NCBI GenBank assembly: GCA_964453035.1
Contig: CAYVOX010000085.1
Span: 1 to 13,976 of the forward strand
Length of the DNA: 13,976 nucleotides
Source: CAYVOX01 sp964453035
Lineage (GTDB): Bacteria; Chloroflexota; Anaerolineae; Anaerolineales; Anaerolineaceae
Direction of reading: 5' to 3'
This document shows positions 13,153 to 13,976 of the stretch, one piece after another. The position numbers and the translations under genes are program-made. The first letter of the stretch is position 1. The number at the start of each line of letters is the position of its first letter. The notes under the pieces were generated by a model that was given only the letters and a program-made list of their open reading frames with translations, had not been told where the DNA came from and made no database searches.

Positions 13153-13976
13153 TTACTTGAGCACCAGCGGCAGCGATTGGATGAAAAGCCCGGGGGGTGG
13201 GGTGTAAAGCAGCAAGCCGCCGTTGTAATCTGAAACGTAGAGCGCATTTTCGTCATAGGTCACGCCGCTGACGATACCCGGCGTATTGATCAGGCCGACC
13301 AGGAGCGGCGCGGACGGGTTGGCAACATTAACCACCCGCAGGCCGATTTCCTTTTCGGCGAGATAAACCAGGTTACCAGCTACGGCAACATCAACTACCG
13401 GACCGGTGGTGGGAAGAGTCCCGACCAGGGTGGGCGATGCAGGATTGGAGATATTGATGATGCGCAATCCCCCAGGACCATCAGCCATGTAAGCATAACT
13501 ACCGCGCACAACCACAGCGTGCGGTTTTTCCGTCTCAACCCGGCCGACTTCTTTCATACCGGATGGGTCGAAGCGGTCGACAATCACCAATCCGAATTGT
13601 TCATCGGCAAGATAGGCATAATTGCTGGAGACGGCTACATTCTTGATGTATTCATTATGATCATTCATGACGAAATCCTCAATGAGCGGGGGAATAGACG
13701 AGAAGGAGATGCTTCTGAGCCCATCAGCCCCATTGGCAACGTAGGCATAGTCGCCGTCAACGGCAACAGCGCGGGCATCCGCTGCCCCTACTGAACCTTG
13801 ATCGCTGGGAGCACTGGGAACGCTGATATCCAGCAGGCGCAGACCGCCATCCACATCGGCGATGTAGGCGGTGGAGCCGGAAACAGCAACGTCATGGGCG
13901 GTGCCGGGCGTATCAAACATGCCAACCAGATAAGGGGCTGCCGGGTTGGCTACGTTGAAAACGCGTAACCCCTGGA
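13153..13976 (-). CDS. LVIVD-repeat beta-propeller protein, C-terminal 273 residues (partial)
   Basis: The frame stays open to the window edge, so the N-terminus, probably with a signal peptide, lies outside. The visible part is six repeats of about 42 residues. Each has GL(R/V)(V/I/L)..(V/I)..P..P..(V)G, a loop, then (V)AV.G.YAY(V/L)AD..; examples are QGLRVFNVANPAAPYLVG, GGLRLLDISVPSAPSDQG, GLRIINISNPASPTLVG and GLRVVNVANPSAPLLVG. This is the LVIVD pattern, expected to fold as a beta-propeller on the cell surface; the ligand is unknown. The third and fourth repeats (SISFSSIPPLIEDF and GLVIVDRFDPSGMKEVG) are more divergent. After the repeats the protein ends with PPPGLFIQSLPLVLK. An in-frame ATG at 13920 lies inside a repeat and is not the start. 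It precedes the decarboxylase by 20 bases. Confidence 0.9.
   Translation of the reverse strand, partial: QGLRVFNVANPAAPYLVGMFDTPGTAHDVAVSGSTAYIADVDGGLRLLDISVPSAPSDQGSVGAADARAVAVDGDYAYVANGADGLRSISFSSIPPLIEDFVMNDHNEYIKNVAVSSNYAYLADEQFGLVIVDRFDPSGMKEVGRVETEKPHAVVVRGSYAYMADGPGGLRIINISNPASPTLVGTLPTTGPVVDVAVAGNLVYLAEKEIGLRVVNVANPSAPLLVGLINTPGIVSGVTYDENALYVSDYNGGLLLYTPPPGLFIQSLPLVLK

Noticed and set aside
13153..13976. DNA-level tandem repeat or CRISPR-like array at the right end
   Set aside because: The periodicity is at the protein level (about 42 residues) and the DNA units differ widely; there are no constant repeats with unique spacers.

Overview
The window looks like ordinary chromosomal DNA of a bacterium of the phylum Chloroflexota, most likely class Anaerolineae. 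This rests on protein style, not on any marker gene: a fused ADP-forming acyl-CoA synthetase, a mevalonate-pathway decarboxylase in a bacterium, SecD with a Pro/Thr/Ala-rich linker, a HEAT-repeat protein of a type I associate with Chloroflexota, and an LVIVD-repeat protein ending in LPLVLK. Base composition is moderately G+C-rich, with A+T-rich islands only in front of genes. No tRNA, rRNA, CRISPR array, insertion sequence, integrase or phage gene was seen. The longest stretch without a gene is about 130 bases.

Layout, left to right. A small helical protein of unknown function (131-550) is the only gene on the plus strand; its 3' end overlaps the 3' end of the next gene by 20 bases. All other genes are on the minus strand. 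They read, in transcription order from the right edge: (a) an LVIVD-repeat beta-propeller protein, cut by the window edge, then (di)phosphomevalonate decarboxylase; (b) a tight four-gene run of site-2 protease RseP, HEAT-repeat protein, membrane-anchored zinc peptidase (MA type) and acylphosphatase, with gaps of only 2 to 9 bases; (c) secD-secF, with its own promoter and a strong hairpin terminator; (d) an MFS transporter of the GPH type, an SDR-type L-threonine dehydrogenase and a 187-residue unknown, apparently one transcript; (e) the 702-residue fused ADP-forming acyl-CoA synthetase behind an A+T-rich leader.

How the genes may work together (inference). Groups d and e could form a fermentative route: threonine dehydrogenase makes 2-amino-3-oxobutyrate, a ligase encoded elsewhere would split it to glycine and acetyl-CoA, and the ADP-forming synthetase would turn acetyl-CoA into acetate and ATP. 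Group b looks like an envelope-proteolysis operon and group c is protein-export machinery. Group a supplies isoprenoid precursors; the decarboxylase has Asn where the common motif has Lys (IKYWGN, not IKYWGK), which leaves open whether it acts on diphosphomevalonate or phosphomevalonate.

I see no clearly new system. The items most worth a second look are the protease operon, the threonine/acetate gene set, the substrate of the decarboxylase, the LPLVLK tail and the two unknown proteins.
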